The translations under genes and the position numbers were made by a program. From Flavobacterium aeripolare (lineage in GTDB: Bacteria > Bacteroidota > Bacteroidia > Flavobacteriales > Flavobacteriaceae): a stretch of DNA of 64,000 nucleotides. Positions 18,866 to 29,045 of the stretch are shown here, piece by piece (position 1 is the first letter of the stretch; each line of letters opens with the position of its first letter). The notes under the pieces were generated by a model. The model worked only from the letters and a program-made list of their open reading frames with translations. It did no database searches and had not been told where the DNA came from. The stretch is from contig NZ_JABSNL010000006.1 in the NCBI RefSeq assembly GCF_013294025.1, positions 180,484 through 244,483 of the forward strand, in the 5' to 3' direction.

Positions 18866-21109
18866 ATGAGAAAAATTGGTTTTATATTTTTAGTACTATT
18901 TACATCTTTATTGATCTGTTGCAAAAAAGAGACAACAGCGGAGCAAATTAAATTGACGAGTCTTGTTAACCCATTTATCGGTACGGACGGTCCTGGTAAT
19001 ACGTATCCAGGAGCGACAGTTCCATTTGGAATGGTTCAATTAAGTCCAGATATTGGTATTCCAGGATGGGATAGGATTGCAGGTTATTTTTATAAAGATT
19101 CTATTATTACCGGTTTTTCACACACACATTTAACGGGTACAGGTGCCGGAGATTTATACGACATTCTTGTAATGCCTACAAATAGTCGATTCACAAAAAA
19201 AATTGCCGAAAATAATTTTATGCCTTTTTCTAAGTTTTCTCATGATAAAGAGCAGGCTTCACCAGGATATTATACCGTAGATCTTCTAGATTATGGTATT
19301 AAGGCTGAGCTTACCGCAACTGCTAGAACAGGAATTCATAAATATACATTTCCAAAAGACACTTTATCTCAAATTCATATTGACTTAGGATATGCATTAA
19401 ACTGGGACGCTCCTACAAAAACACACTTAAGTGTGGTTGACGACACAACTATTGAAGGATATAGAATGTCTACGGGATGGGCAAAAGATCAGCGCCTTTA
19501 CTTTGTTATAAAACTTTCAAAACCATTCAAGTCTTTTCAAATATTTAAAAATGATACACTAACAAGTAGCCCAGTAATCGCAACAAAGTCAAAAATAATA
19601 TTGAATTATTCGACTAATGATAATGAGGCTATTGTTTTAAAAACAGGTTTGTCTAACGCTTCCATTAAAGGAGCATACAAATCTTTAGAGATCGAAGCTC
19701 CTGATTTTGATTTTGAAAAATATAGAGCTAAAGCAGATTCTATTTGGGATAAGGAACTTCATAAAATAGAGGTTACAACATCTAATGTAAACGATAAGAA
19801 AATTTTCTATACGATGATGTACCAATCCATGCTAGCTCCCACACTTTTAAGTGATCATAACGGAGAGTATAAAGGGGCTAACGGAAAAATAATGAAGGCA
19901 GAAGGTTTTGATCGATATGATACGTTCTCTTTATGGGATACCTACCGTGCTGCACATCCTTTGTACACAATCTTGCATCCAGAGAGAGTTTCTAATATGA
20001 TTAATTCCTTATTGGCACATTATAAAGAAACAGGATTGTTGCCTGTATGGTCATTGCAAGGAAATGAAACAAATATGATGATTGGTAATCATGCGATACC
20101 TGTAATCGTAGATGCCTACTTAAAAGGGATTAAGAATTTTGATGTTGACTTGGCATATAAGGCGTGCAAAGAAAGCTCAATGGTTAATTTAAGAGAGTTA
20201 GATGTTTATAAAAAAATGGGATATATTCCTGTAGGAGATCAAAATGAGAATTGGTCAGTATCAAAAACCTTAGAATATGCCTATGATGATTGGTGCCTAG
20301 CGGAGTTTGCAAAAGCATTACATAAAACAGCTGATTATAATTATTTCTTGAAACGTTCTGAAAACTGGAGGAATTTGTATGATTCTAAAAGTAAATTCAT
20401 GAGACCAAAATTAAAAGATGGTACTTTTATAAGTGACTTTATTCCTAAAGAGTATAGCGCCTATTTTTGTGAAAGTAATGCTTGGCAATATTTCTGGTCT
20501 GTTCCTCAAAATGTTGAAGGATTAATAAAAATAGTTGGTGGTAGAGATGCCTTTGATAAAAAGTTAGATACTATGTTTAGTTTAGATCCGTTACCGGAGG
20601 ATAAGCTTCCTGTTTTTAGTACAGGAATGATAGGTCAATATGCCCATGGGAATGAGCCAAGTCACCATGTAGCTTATTTATATGATTATGTAAATAAACC
20701 TTGGAAAACACAAAAATTAGTTAGAAAAATTTTAAAGACACAATATAAAAACACGCCTGACGGACACTGTGGAAATGAAGATTGCGGACAAATGTCTTCT
20801 TGGTATATCTTTAGTTCTCTCGGTTTTTATCCTGTAAATGCAGCACAGGGAATTTATGCTTTTGGCTCACCTTTATTCGAATCAGCAACTATTAATTTAG
20901 AAAATGGGAATAAATTTATTGTAAAAACAATTAACAATAGTGATGAAAATTTCTACATTCAGTCCGTTACATTAAACGGTAAAGTGATTGACAGATACTA
21001 TATTACTCACAAAGAGATAGAAAAGGGAGGGACTTTAACTTTTAAAATGGGGAGTACTCCAAATAAAAAAGCAACTAACACGATGGCTTTGTCATCAATA
21101 GTTTTCTAA
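18866..21109 (+). CDS. GH92 exo-alpha-mannosidase, lipoprotein (copy 2)
   Basis: 747 residues; lipoprotein signal with a double Cys (LLICC). Same subtype as copy 1: NPFIGTDGPGNTYPGATVPFG, FSHTHLTGTGAGD, AHGNEPSHH and GNEDCGQMSSW. In the acid motif the Gly after Glu is replaced: CESNAWQYFWSVPQN, with Glu536 kept. The N-terminal sandwich residue W of copy 1 (DWDWCSGYHY) is here GWDRIAGYFY, so the substrate pocket is likely different. Co-directional and 10 bases behind the GHL10-like gene. Specificity (alpha-1,2, -1,3 or -1,6) cannot be set from sequence alone. Confidence 0.95.
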   Translation: MRKIGFIFLVLFTSLLICCKKETTAEQIKLTSLVNPFIGTDGPGNTYPGATVPFGMVQLSPDIGIPGWDRIAGYFYKDSIITGFSHTHLTGTGAGDLYDILVMPTNSRFTKKIAENNFMPFSKFSHDKEQASPGYYTVDLLDYGIKAELTATARTGIHKYTFPKDTLSQIHIDLGYALNWDAPTKTHLSVVDDTTIEGYRMSTGWAKDQRLYFVIKLSKPFKSFQIFKNDTLTSSPVIATKSKIILNYSTNDNEAIVLKTGLSNASIKGAYKSLEIEAPDFDFEKYRAKADSIWDKELHKIEVTTSNVNDKKIFYTMMYQSMLAPTLLSDHNGEYKGANGKIMKAEGFDRYDTFSLWDTYRAAHPLYTILHPERVSNMINSLLAHYKETGLLPVWSLQGNETNMMIGNHAIPVIVDAYLKGIKNFDVDLAYKACKESSMVNLRELDVYKKMGYIPVGDQNENWSVSKTLEYAYDDWCLAEFAKALHKTADYNYFLKRSENWRNLYDSKSKFMRPKLKDGTFISDFIPKEYSAYFCESNAWQYFWSVPQNVEGLIKIVGGRDAFDKKLDTMFSLDPLPEDKLPVFSTGMIGQYAHGNEPSHHVAYLYDYVNKPWKTQKLVRKILKTQYKNTPDGHCGNEDCGQMSSWYIFSSLGFYPVNAAQGIYAFGSPLFESATINLENGNKFIVKTINNSDENFYIQSVTLNGKVIDRYYITHKEIEKGGTLTFKMGSTPNKKATNTMALSSIVF

Positions 21110-21118
21110 TTGAATTTA

Positions 21119-21155
21119 AAAAAGTGCAAAGAACAAATTGATTAGCACTTTTAGA
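21119..21155 (+). terminator. Weak terminator-like hairpin after GH92 copy 2
   Basis: AAAAAGTGC (21119-21127) can pair with GCACTTTT (21145-21152), about 8 base pairs with a 17-base loop; the T-run is only the four T of the stem. It may attenuate rather than stop transcription before the GH20 gene. Confidence 0.35.
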
Positions 21156-21273
21156 CAGATAGAGACTGTTATTACTGATTGTATGGTTAATAGAACACTA
21201 TTTTCTTAGGTTAAAAAGCGTTGTACTACCATTTTAAATTACACCGTTTAATTAAAAATTAATAGAAACCAAA

Positions 21274-23595
21274 ATGAATAAAGTCGACCGCTTATTGATT
21301 ATAGTGTTTATTGCAGTTACGAATGTTTGTTTAGGGCAAAAAGCATTTAGTCAAAAAGAGATTCAAATCATTCCAAAGCCCAATGAAATGGTATTTTCTG
21401 ATGGAGTGTTCGAGTTTTCGAATGAAACAGAATTTGTCGTTAGCGATGACGAGCAAAGAGGAATTGCTTCCACATTAATTAACAAATTTGAAAAAGCTTC
21501 GGGACTAAAATTTGATGTTGTTTCAAAAGCACCTAAAAGTAATTTTGTTCAATTAAAAGTAAATGATAGTTTTAAAAAAGAAGCTTATGAATTGAAAGTT
21601 TCTAAAAAAAGTGTAGTTATTACTGCTAAAGGGAGTGCTGGATTTATTTATGGTCTAGAAACTATGAGGCAATTATTGCCTGTTGCAATAGAAAGTGAAA
21701 TGGTAGTTGCGAATACCATTTGGGAAATTCCTGCAATTGATATAAAAGACAAACCTCGTTTTCAATGGCGGGGATTGATGCTTGATTTATCGAGACATTT
21801 TTTTAATAAAGAATATATTTTAAAAACTATTGACCGTCTAGCGATGCATAAGATGAATGTGCTGCATTTACATTTAGTAGATGATCAAGGATGGAGAATC
21901 GAAATTAAAAAGTACCCGAAATTAACGGAAGTTGGTGCATGGAGGGTTGATCAAGAAGACAAAGCTTGGGATATTAGAGCAGTAAATAGTCCTACGGATA
22001 AAGGAACATATGGTGGTTTTTTAACGCAAAAAGAATTAAAAGAGATTGTAAAATATGCTCAGTCTAAGAATGTAGAAATTATTCCTGAAATTGAAATGCC
22101 GGCGCATGTAAGTTCAGCGATTGCGGCGTATCCTGAATTGTCTTGTTTTGGAAGTGCTATTGGTGCCCCCTCGGGAGGAGTTTGGCCTATTACGGATATT
22201 TATTGCGCAGGCAAAGAAAGTACATTCAATTTTTTAGAAAACGTTCTAAGTGAAGTAATGGAAATCTTTCCTTCACAATACATTCATATTGGTGGTGATG
22301 AAGCAACCAAAGACCATTGGAAAACTTGTCCTGATTGCCAAAAAAGAATTCAAGAAGAAGGCTTAAAAGATGTAAACGAATTGCAAAGTTATTTTATAAA
22401 ACGAATTGAAAAATTCATAATTTTAAATAACAAAAAATTAATAGGTTGGGATGAAATTTTAGAAGGAGGTTTAGCTCCCGAAGCAACTGTAATGAGCTGG
22501 AGAGGAACTAAAGGCGGAATTGAAGCCGCTGAGCAGGGACATGATGTAATTATGACACCAGAATCTCACTGCTATTTTAACTTTTATCAAGGTCCTCAAA
22601 ATGAAGAGCCTTTAGCTTTTAATGGTTTTTTACCTTTACACAAAGTATATGCTTTTGACCCTGTCGTAGAGTCGATGACTCGTGCCGAAGCAAAACATGT
22701 TCTTGGTGGTCAAGCCAATTTATGGTCAGAATACATAACTTCAGATGCACTTTCAGAATATATGCTTTTTCCTAGACTAGCGGCGTTGTCTGAAGTTTTA
22801 TGGAGTACAAAAGATTCGCGTAACTGGGAAGATTTCTCCATAAGATTGGGGGCGATGTTTAAGCGTTACGATGCGTTAAGGATTAACTATGCTAAAAGCG
22901 CTTACATGATAACAGTAAGTAGCATAGTAAATGTGGATACGAAAAAAGTGCTCTTAAGTTTAGAAAACGAATTTCCTAATCCTGACATTCGATACCTAAT
23001 TGGAGAAAAAGAGATAACTGAAAATGCAATTAAATACACTAATCCTATTGAGGTTAAGGGAACTACATTATTCAAAGCTTCTTTGTTTAAGGACGATAAG
23101 CCTGTAGGAAAAATTTTTATTGATACCATTCAGTTTCATAAAGCGGTAGCAAGCAAACTCACTTTTAAAATACCATTTAATGATAGTTATAAAGGTGATG
23201 GCGCTTTAAGTTTGGTAAACATTATCAGAGGAACTAAGAATTTTCACGATGGACAATGGCAGGCTTGGTTAAAAGACGATATGGAAGTGGTTATTGATTT
23301 AAAAAAAGAAAAAGAGATTCAACAAGTAATTTTAGGGAGTTTAGAAAGTCAAGGATCAGGAATTTATTTTCCTACTACAGTGACTGTTTCAATCTCTAAT
23401 GATAATATTAATTTTATAGAAGTTGGAAAGTTAACGCGTGCTTTTGCAGCAAATGGGAATGACGAACTTAAAGATTTTAAAATTGATTTTAATAAAACAA
23501 AGTCAAGATTTTTAAAAGTGGTTGCTACTAATTTGAAAAAGAGTCCTACAGGCGGCGGAACTTGGCTATTTGTTGACGAAATTCAGGTAAATTAA
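21274..23595 (+). CDS. GH20 beta-N-acetylhexosaminidase with discoidin-like C-terminus (copy 1)
   Basis: 773 residues with a signal peptide (VTNVCLGQKAFSQ). GH20b domain to about 150, then the TIM barrel: FQWRGLMLDLSRHFF, LHLVDDQGWRIEIKKYP, PEIEMPAHVSSAIAAYPEL and HIGGDEATKDHW, in which Asp342-Glu343 are the catalytic pair for substrate-assisted hydrolysis; Trp residues LGGQANLWSEY close the pocket. After the barrel there is a chitobiase-like segment and an F5/8 type C-like domain (about 640-773) that may bind sugar. It removes terminal beta-GlcNAc or GalNAc in the periplasm. A second, different GH20 is encoded at 44680, so the two probably split linkages. Confidence 0.95.
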   Translation: MNKVDRLLIIVFIAVTNVCLGQKAFSQKEIQIIPKPNEMVFSDGVFEFSNETEFVVSDDEQRGIASTLINKFEKASGLKFDVVSKAPKSNFVQLKVNDSFKKEAYELKVSKKSVVITAKGSAGFIYGLETMRQLLPVAIESEMVVANTIWEIPAIDIKDKPRFQWRGLMLDLSRHFFNKEYILKTIDRLAMHKMNVLHLHLVDDQGWRIEIKKYPKLTEVGAWRVDQEDKAWDIRAVNSPTDKGTYGGFLTQKELKEIVKYAQSKNVEIIPEIEMPAHVSSAIAAYPELSCFGSAIGAPSGGVWPITDIYCAGKESTFNFLENVLSEVMEIFPSQYIHIGGDEATKDHWKTCPDCQKRIQEEGLKDVNELQSYFIKRIEKFIILNNKKLIGWDEILEGGLAPEATVMSWRGTKGGIEAAEQGHDVIMTPESHCYFNFYQGPQNEEPLAFNGFLPLHKVYAFDPVVESMTRAEAKHVLGGQANLWSEYITSDALSEYMLFPRLAALSEVLWSTKDSRNWEDFSIRLGAMFKRYDALRINYAKSAYMITVSSIVNVDTKKVLLSLENEFPNPDIRYLIGEKEITENAIKYTNPIEVKGTTLFKASLFKDDKPVGKIFIDTIQFHKAVASKLTFKIPFNDSYKGDGALSLVNIIRGTKNFHDGQWQAWLKDDMEVVIDLKKEKEIQQVILGSLESQGSGIYFPTTVTVSISNDNINFIEVGKLTRAFAANGNDELKDFKIDFNKTKSRFLKVVATNLKKSPTGGGTWLFVDEIQVN

Positions 23596-23740
23596 AATTT
23601 GTAAGAGATGGTTAGTTGGGTTTTAAATAGTAATAAATCTATGAAGGGTCTAAAGTTATTATTCAGGTACCATTAAAAAATAATTTATGTTCAAAAGAAG
23701 CTTGGACATTAAAAATATAAATAAATACTAAATAAATGAT

Positions 23741-25993
23741 ATGCTTTTAATTTACAAAACTAAAGTAATAGTAAAATCTATATTTGTGGTGGTAGTTTCT
23801 ATCTGCTACTCTAATTTATGTGCACAACAGCAACCCGCTGATTATGTCAATCCTTTTATTGGTACTTCTAATTTTGGGGCTACTTATCCCGGGCCAATTG
23901 CACCTAGAGGAATGGCTAGTGTTAGTCCGTTTAATGTAGCGGGACCACAAAACTTACCATTAGAGAAAGACAGTCGTTGGTTGTCGAATCCTTATGTTCA
24001 TGAAAATACTTTTTTAACAGGATTTTCTCAGGTGAATTTAAGTGGGGTTGGTTGCCCTGATTTGGGTGTTCTATTGCTGATGCCCACCACAGGAAAAGTA
24101 GAAACAAATCATTTAAAATACGGTTCCACTTATTCTGATGAGGTGGCAAAAACGGCTTATTACAGTTCGAAGATTGATAAATACAATATCAAAGCAGAGT
24201 TTACAGCTTCAAAACGTGTTGGTGTAAGTAGGTTTACTTTCCCCAAAGGGCAGTCTAATATTCTACTGAATCTTGGAGTGGGCTTAACCAATGAAGAAGG
24301 CGGAATGGTAAAAGTAGTCTCGGCTACTGAGATTGAAGGAATGCGCAATGTAGGTTCGTTTTGTTACAATAGTCCAGAAGATGCTTATCCAGTTTATTTT
24401 GTGGCTCAATTTTCTAAACCTGCTGATTCATTTGGAGTTTGGAAAAAACCTGCGAAACACGAAGGTGTTGAAGCACAATGGATGGGATATAATGGTAAAA
24501 TGCGCATGATGGATAACAATACTAAAATGGTTGTTGGAGATAGTATTGGGACTTATTTTACCTATGAATTTGATAAAATAGAAACTGTTGAAGTCAAAAT
24601 CGGTGTTTCTTATGTGAGCATTGCTAACGCCCGTGAAAATTTAGAGAATGAAACATCAAATAAAACATTCGATGCCGTTTACAAAGAAACGTACAAAAAA
24701 TGGAATGACTTACTTTCTAGAATTAAGGTAGAAGGTGGCACAAAAGAAGACAAAACAGTTTTTTATACGGCCTTGTATCACACTTTGATTCATCCTAATA
24801 CTTTAAATGATTCTAATGGGGATTATCCGGAGATTAAAACGGGCAAAATAGGTAAAACAGAAGGAACGAGATATACAGTTTTTTCACTTTGGGATACCTA
24901 TCGAAATTTGCATCAGCTGATGTCATTGGTATATCCAAAGCAGCAATCTGATATGATAAAAAGTATGTTGGAAATGTATGATGAAAATGGATGGCTGCCG
25001 AAATGGGAATTGAATGCTACAGAAACTTTTACGATGGTGGGTGATCCAGCTAGTATTGTAATTGCTGATACCTATTTAAAAGGGATTCAGGATTTTGATG
25101 TTCAAAAGGCATACAAAGCCATGCTTAAAAGTGCTGATCAAATCGAGAATAATCCGTTGCGTCCAGAATTGAAAGATTATATAGAGAAAGGTTTTGTTAC
25201 TACAAAAAACAAAGGATCGGTTTCTACTACTCAAGAATACAATGCTTCTGATTATGCTATTTCTATTTTGGCGAAAGCCTTAGCAAATAAAAAAGACTAT
25301 GAGCGTTTTAAAAATCGTTCGTTATCGTATAGAAAATTATATGATAAAAATTTAAAATTATTGCGTCCAAGAACAGAAAAAGGTAGTTTTTATGAGCCGT
25401 TTGACCCTCTATCTGGTGCTAATTTTGAAGAAAATATTGGTTTTATAGAAGGTAATGCTTGGCAATATGCTTTTATGGTCCCGCATGATATTAATGGATT
25501 AATGAAATTGATGGGAGGTAAAAAAGAATTTACAAATCAACTGCAAAAGCTTTTTGATAACAACTATTTTGATATGGCTAATGAGCCTGATATTGCTTAT
25601 CCTTATTTGTTCAACTATGTAAAAGGAGAAGAGTGGAGAAGTCAAGAGTTAGTAAAAAAATTGATAAAAAAATATTTCCAAAATAAACCAGATGGTTTAC
25701 CAGGAAATGATGATACAGGTACAATGTCGGCTTGGTTAGTATATTCGATGATGGGAATCTATCCTATTGCGCCAGGCAATCCAGAATATACCATTACTGC
25801 GCCAGTCTTTGATAAAATTACTATCGAATTAGATTCTGAATATTACAAAAATAAAAGTATCGTTATTGAACGAGAAGGTTCTAAAAATGATAAAATTAAT
25901 AATATAGAACTAAACGGAAAGAACTATAAAAGCTTTTTTATAACCCACGATGATTTTGTAAATGGGTCAACTTTAAAAATAATTCAAAAGTGA
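23741..25993 (+). CDS. GH92 exo-alpha-mannosidase, secreted (copy 3, divergent subtype)
   Basis: 750 residues with a cleavable signal peptide (SNLCAQQQ), so soluble periplasmic. Sandwich starts NPFIGTSNFGATYPGPIAPRG; the lid motif is SQVNLSGVGCPD instead of SHxHLSGTGxGD. Acid motif IEGNAWQYAFMVPHD with Glu570; base motif GNDDTGTMSAW. The +1-site motif is NEPDIAYPYLFNY instead of NEPSHH, separating it from copies 1, 2 and 5. The family is certain; the changed +1 site suggests another alpha-linkage, which is inference. Confidence 0.94.
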   Translation: MLLIYKTKVIVKSIFVVVVSICYSNLCAQQQPADYVNPFIGTSNFGATYPGPIAPRGMASVSPFNVAGPQNLPLEKDSRWLSNPYVHENTFLTGFSQVNLSGVGCPDLGVLLLMPTTGKVETNHLKYGSTYSDEVAKTAYYSSKIDKYNIKAEFTASKRVGVSRFTFPKGQSNILLNLGVGLTNEEGGMVKVVSATEIEGMRNVGSFCYNSPEDAYPVYFVAQFSKPADSFGVWKKPAKHEGVEAQWMGYNGKMRMMDNNTKMVVGDSIGTYFTYEFDKIETVEVKIGVSYVSIANARENLENETSNKTFDAVYKETYKKWNDLLSRIKVEGGTKEDKTVFYTALYHTLIHPNTLNDSNGDYPEIKTGKIGKTEGTRYTVFSLWDTYRNLHQLMSLVYPKQQSDMIKSMLEMYDENGWLPKWELNATETFTMVGDPASIVIADTYLKGIQDFDVQKAYKAMLKSADQIENNPLRPELKDYIEKGFVTTKNKGSVSTTQEYNASDYAISILAKALANKKDYERFKNRSLSYRKLYDKNLKLLRPRTEKGSFYEPFDPLSGANFEENIGFIEGNAWQYAFMVPHDINGLMKLMGGKKEFTNQLQKLFDNNYFDMANEPDIAYPYLFNYVKGEEWRSQELVKKLIKKYFQNKPDGLPGNDDTGTMSAWLVYSMMGIYPIAPGNPEYTITAPVFDKITIELDSEYYKNKSIVIEREGSKNDKINNIELNGKNYKSFFITHDDFVNGSTLKIIQK

Positions 25994-26098
25994 AGAATTA
26001 TCTATCTGAAGTTTAATATGTGGCTTAGGAACGGTATACATTTTAATAATATAGCTTTTAAATAACGTGCGTTTCGTTATCGCAAAATAAAATAAATT

Positions 26099-28750
26099 AT
26101 GATAAAAAAAATAAAAATAACTTTTAGTATATGCGCATTTGCTTTACTGTGTTTGAGTTGTAAGCAACTTAAAGATGTTTCTGGAAATTCAAGGCTAATT
26201 CCTGCCAAAGAATATTTGAATTATGTAGACACTCGTGTTGGTACTGCGCCTAGTATTGCTAATATTACTGTTACAGAAGCAGAGGAGCCTCTAGGATATG
26301 TCTCTCCTATCGTTGGTAATCCATCTGCTTTGACGCATTGGACACCACAGACTGCGAAATGGACTAATCGTGTGAATAATGTACCAGTACCTTACTGGTA
26401 TGATCAAAATAAGATTCAAGGGTTTCGTGGTACACGCTATCCTAATGGAGCTGTTGTTAGTGATTGGGGGCCAATGTCTTTAATGCCGATGATAGGTAAG
26501 GTGCAGATTGATGCTGAGGCTCGTGCATCAAAATTCAGTCACGATACTGAAATTGCTAAACCTCATTATTATGCTGTGAATTTAGAGGACTACAATATAA
26601 AAACAGAATTTACAGCGGCGTCGAAAACTGGTTTTTTTCAGTTTACTTTTCCTAAATCTAAAGCTTCATCAGTGGTTTTCGATGGTGTTTATGTTCCAGG
26701 ATATTACAAAGTGATTCCTGATAAAAATGAAATTGAAGGTTATATGGTAATTGCAGGTCACTTTAGGAACTATTTTGTAGCAAAGTTTGATAAAAAATTT
26801 GACTCCTTTAACGTAGATCTGTTAGCTAATGTAGTAAATAGCGGTTTGGTGCCGGAAGGATTTAAAGCTAAATATTATAATAATGATAAACTAGAAGGAG
26901 AACCAGAAGGATTTGAAACGTATTCAGAATTAAATTATGAATGGCTGAAATCACCAATTAAGGGTATAAGAGATGACTTTTTCTCTGCAATTTATACAGG
27001 TACTCTTGTTGCAAGACACTCAGGAGAACATATTTTTAACTTAACCACTGATGATGGTACTAGAATGTACATTAACGATAAACTCGTAATAGATAAGTGG
27101 ATGTATCGCAATGTCGGTACTGAAAATTATAAAATAAATCTTATAAAAGGGAATAAATATATTATTAGGATTGAATATTATGATGGTTCAGGATCGACTG
27201 CTATGCAATTGAGATGTGCAGAGCCAGTAACGTTAGATCCTAAATTAGGATCAGAAATGGCTCTAAAAGGAGCTGACGGAAATGCGGTGTATGTAACTTT
27301 TGCAACAAATGATAATGAAAAAGTAAAGATGAAAGTTAGTACATCCTTAATTGACATAGCACAAGCCCGTGCAAATATGGAAGAAGAATTTCCGGATTTC
27401 GATTTTAACAAGGCTGTAAAAAAAGGTGCTGACGTTTGGGAAAAAGAATTGAATATGATTCAAGTTGAAGGTGACGAAGATGATAAAGCGATTTTTTATA
27501 CTACATTGACTAAATGTTTTGTAAGTCCACGTAATTTAAACGAGGGAGGGAGATATTTTAGTCCATTTGATTTTAAAGTTCACGAAGGGGTAATGTATAC
27601 TGATTTATCAATATGGGATACCTTCCGTTCCTTACATCCATTATGGGTCATTTTAAAACCTCAGGAAACTACTGATATTATTAATGGTATGTTAAATACA
27701 TATCAACAAGGTGGTTGGTTACCAAAGTGGCCTAATCCATGGTATCGTAGTATTATGATGGGGACTCATGCTGATGCAATAATTGCTGATGCTTACGTAA
27801 AAGGAATTAGAGGGTTTGATACTGATATGGCATTCGAAGCAATGCTTAAAAATGCTAATAAGAAAGGGGATAGAGGCTTTTCTGGTAGAGTAGGGATTGA
27901 TTACTTTAATGAAATAGGATATGTGCCTGCCGATGTTTTTGGAACATATGGAGAACCAGTAGCACGAACTCTTGAATTCTCTTATGATGATTATTGCATA
28001 GCACAAATAGCAAAAGCCCTAGGCAAAGATGATTTTTATAGTAAATTTATGGAACGATCAAAAAGATATATTAATGTACTAGATAAAGAAACAGGGCTTG
28101 TTCGAGGAAAAAAAATTAATGGTGAATGGCTACCACCTTATGACAAAAGTATTAGTGTTTGGGCACAAGGAAGTGATCATGATACTGAATTATATTATAA
28201 GAATTATACACTATTTGTTCCCCACGATATTCCTGGTCTAGCAAGTTTTATGGGCGGAAAAGAAAAATTAGTAAACTATCTTGATGATTTTTTTGAAAAG
28301 GATATGTACTATGTAGGTGATGAGTTTTCTATGCACGCACCCTATATGTATAATAGTTTAGGAAGTCCATGGAAGACACAAAAAGTTGTTCGTGAAATGC
28401 TGGCTAAATATTTTTTTAATGATGTAGGAGGTTTACCAGGTAATGATGATTGTGGTCAGGTCTCTTCTTGGTATGTATTTGGGGCTATGGGATTCTATCC
28501 AGCAAATCCAGGAGACCCAAGATATCAAATATGTAGCCCTATATTTAATAAGGTTCAAATCAATGTAGGTAAAGGGAAAGTTTTTACTATCATCGCAAAC
28601 AACAATTCAAAGGAGAATGCTTATATACAGTCTGCAACATTAAACGGAAAATCGTATAACTTAAGTTGGTTTAGTCATGAGGCTTTAGTATCTAATGGAG
28701 AATTGATTTTTGAAATGGGGCCAAGACCAAATAAAAAATGGGGATTATAG
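26099..28750 (+). CDS. GH92 enzyme with inserted PA14 domain, lipoprotein (copy 4)
   Basis: 883 residues, longer than its relatives because a PA14 domain (about 255-374: GFKAKYYNNDKLEG, HIFNLTTDDGTRMYINDKLV, YYDGSGSTAMQL) is inserted between sandwich and catalytic domain. Lipoprotein signal with Cys21 (LCLSC). The catalytic helices keep GNDDCGQVSSW, but the acid region is changed: DTELYYKNYTLFVPHD aligns without gaps to TEGNAWQHSWFVPQD, keeping Glu697 while losing GNxWQ. The +1-site motif is SMHAPYMYN. The N-terminal part also differs (LTHWTPQTAKW). PA14 often binds sugar. Substrate may be an unusual mannoside. Last gene before a strong terminator. Confidence 0.92.
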   Translation: MIKKIKITFSICAFALLCLSCKQLKDVSGNSRLIPAKEYLNYVDTRVGTAPSIANITVTEAEEPLGYVSPIVGNPSALTHWTPQTAKWTNRVNNVPVPYWYDQNKIQGFRGTRYPNGAVVSDWGPMSLMPMIGKVQIDAEARASKFSHDTEIAKPHYYAVNLEDYNIKTEFTAASKTGFFQFTFPKSKASSVVFDGVYVPGYYKVIPDKNEIEGYMVIAGHFRNYFVAKFDKKFDSFNVDLLANVVNSGLVPEGFKAKYYNNDKLEGEPEGFETYSELNYEWLKSPIKGIRDDFFSAIYTGTLVARHSGEHIFNLTTDDGTRMYINDKLVIDKWMYRNVGTENYKINLIKGNKYIIRIEYYDGSGSTAMQLRCAEPVTLDPKLGSEMALKGADGNAVYVTFATNDNEKVKMKVSTSLIDIAQARANMEEEFPDFDFNKAVKKGADVWEKELNMIQVEGDEDDKAIFYTTLTKCFVSPRNLNEGGRYFSPFDFKVHEGVMYTDLSIWDTFRSLHPLWVILKPQETTDIINGMLNTYQQGGWLPKWPNPWYRSIMMGTHADAIIADAYVKGIRGFDTDMAFEAMLKNANKKGDRGFSGRVGIDYFNEIGYVPADVFGTYGEPVARTLEFSYDDYCIAQIAKALGKDDFYSKFMERSKRYINVLDKETGLVRGKKINGEWLPPYDKSISVWAQGSDHDTELYYKNYTLFVPHDIPGLASFMGGKEKLVNYLDDFFEKDMYYVGDEFSMHAPYMYNSLGSPWKTQKVVREMLAKYFFNDVGGLPGNDDCGQVSSWYVFGAMGFYPANPGDPRYQICSPIFNKVQINVGKGKVFTIIANNNSKENAYIQSATLNGKSYNLSWFSHEALVSNGELIFEMGPRPNKKWGL

Positions 28751-28792
28751 AATCATCAATACATTAATTAATTATTAATAAGTATGTATATG

Positions 28793-28824
28793 AAAAGGAG
28801 GTAGTGAAAACTACCTCCTTTTTA
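28793..28824 (+). terminator. Strong terminator after GH92 copy 4
   Basis: AAGGAGGTAGT and ACTACCTCCTT form an 11-base-pair perfect stem with loop GAAA, preceded by A and followed by TTTTTA. It ends the first part of the plus-strand locus (10290-28750). Confidence 0.85.
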
Positions 28825-28835
28825 ATTTTAGCCAT

Positions 28836-29045
28836 TGTCCCGTCCTGAAATAAAGAGACACAAAAATTAGTTTAATGGATAGACATGGATAAACACGTCA
28901 TGTGAAGTTTACTCAAAAAGAGTACTCAATGTCTATTAAATTACAAATTGTCAAAGAATTTGAACCAGGTCAGCTTACTGCTGTAGAAGCAACAAAGACT
29001 TATGACATCCAAAACAGACTAACCTTTTTTTATAAGAAGAGCTAG
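28836..29045 (+). mobile_element. Remnant of an IS3-family (IS150-like) insertion sequence
   Basis: The stretch opens with TGTCCCGTCCTGAAATAA, which resembles the terminal repeat of IS3-family elements in Bacteroidota. From a GTG at 28902 a 47-codon frame reads KFTQKEYSMSIKLQIVKEFE and TAVEATKTYDIQNRLTFF, the N-terminal HTH of an IS150-type OrfA, then runs into TAG at 29043. The rest of orfA, all of orfB and the right end are missing. It sits between the terminator of the GH92 run and the SusC/SusD pair. Confidence 0.7.

Noticed and set aside
28166..28168. Gln690 of GH92 copy 4 as replaced general acid
   Set aside because: An ungapped alignment of the surrounding motif puts Glu697 at the acid position, so the substitution claim is kept only as an open question.
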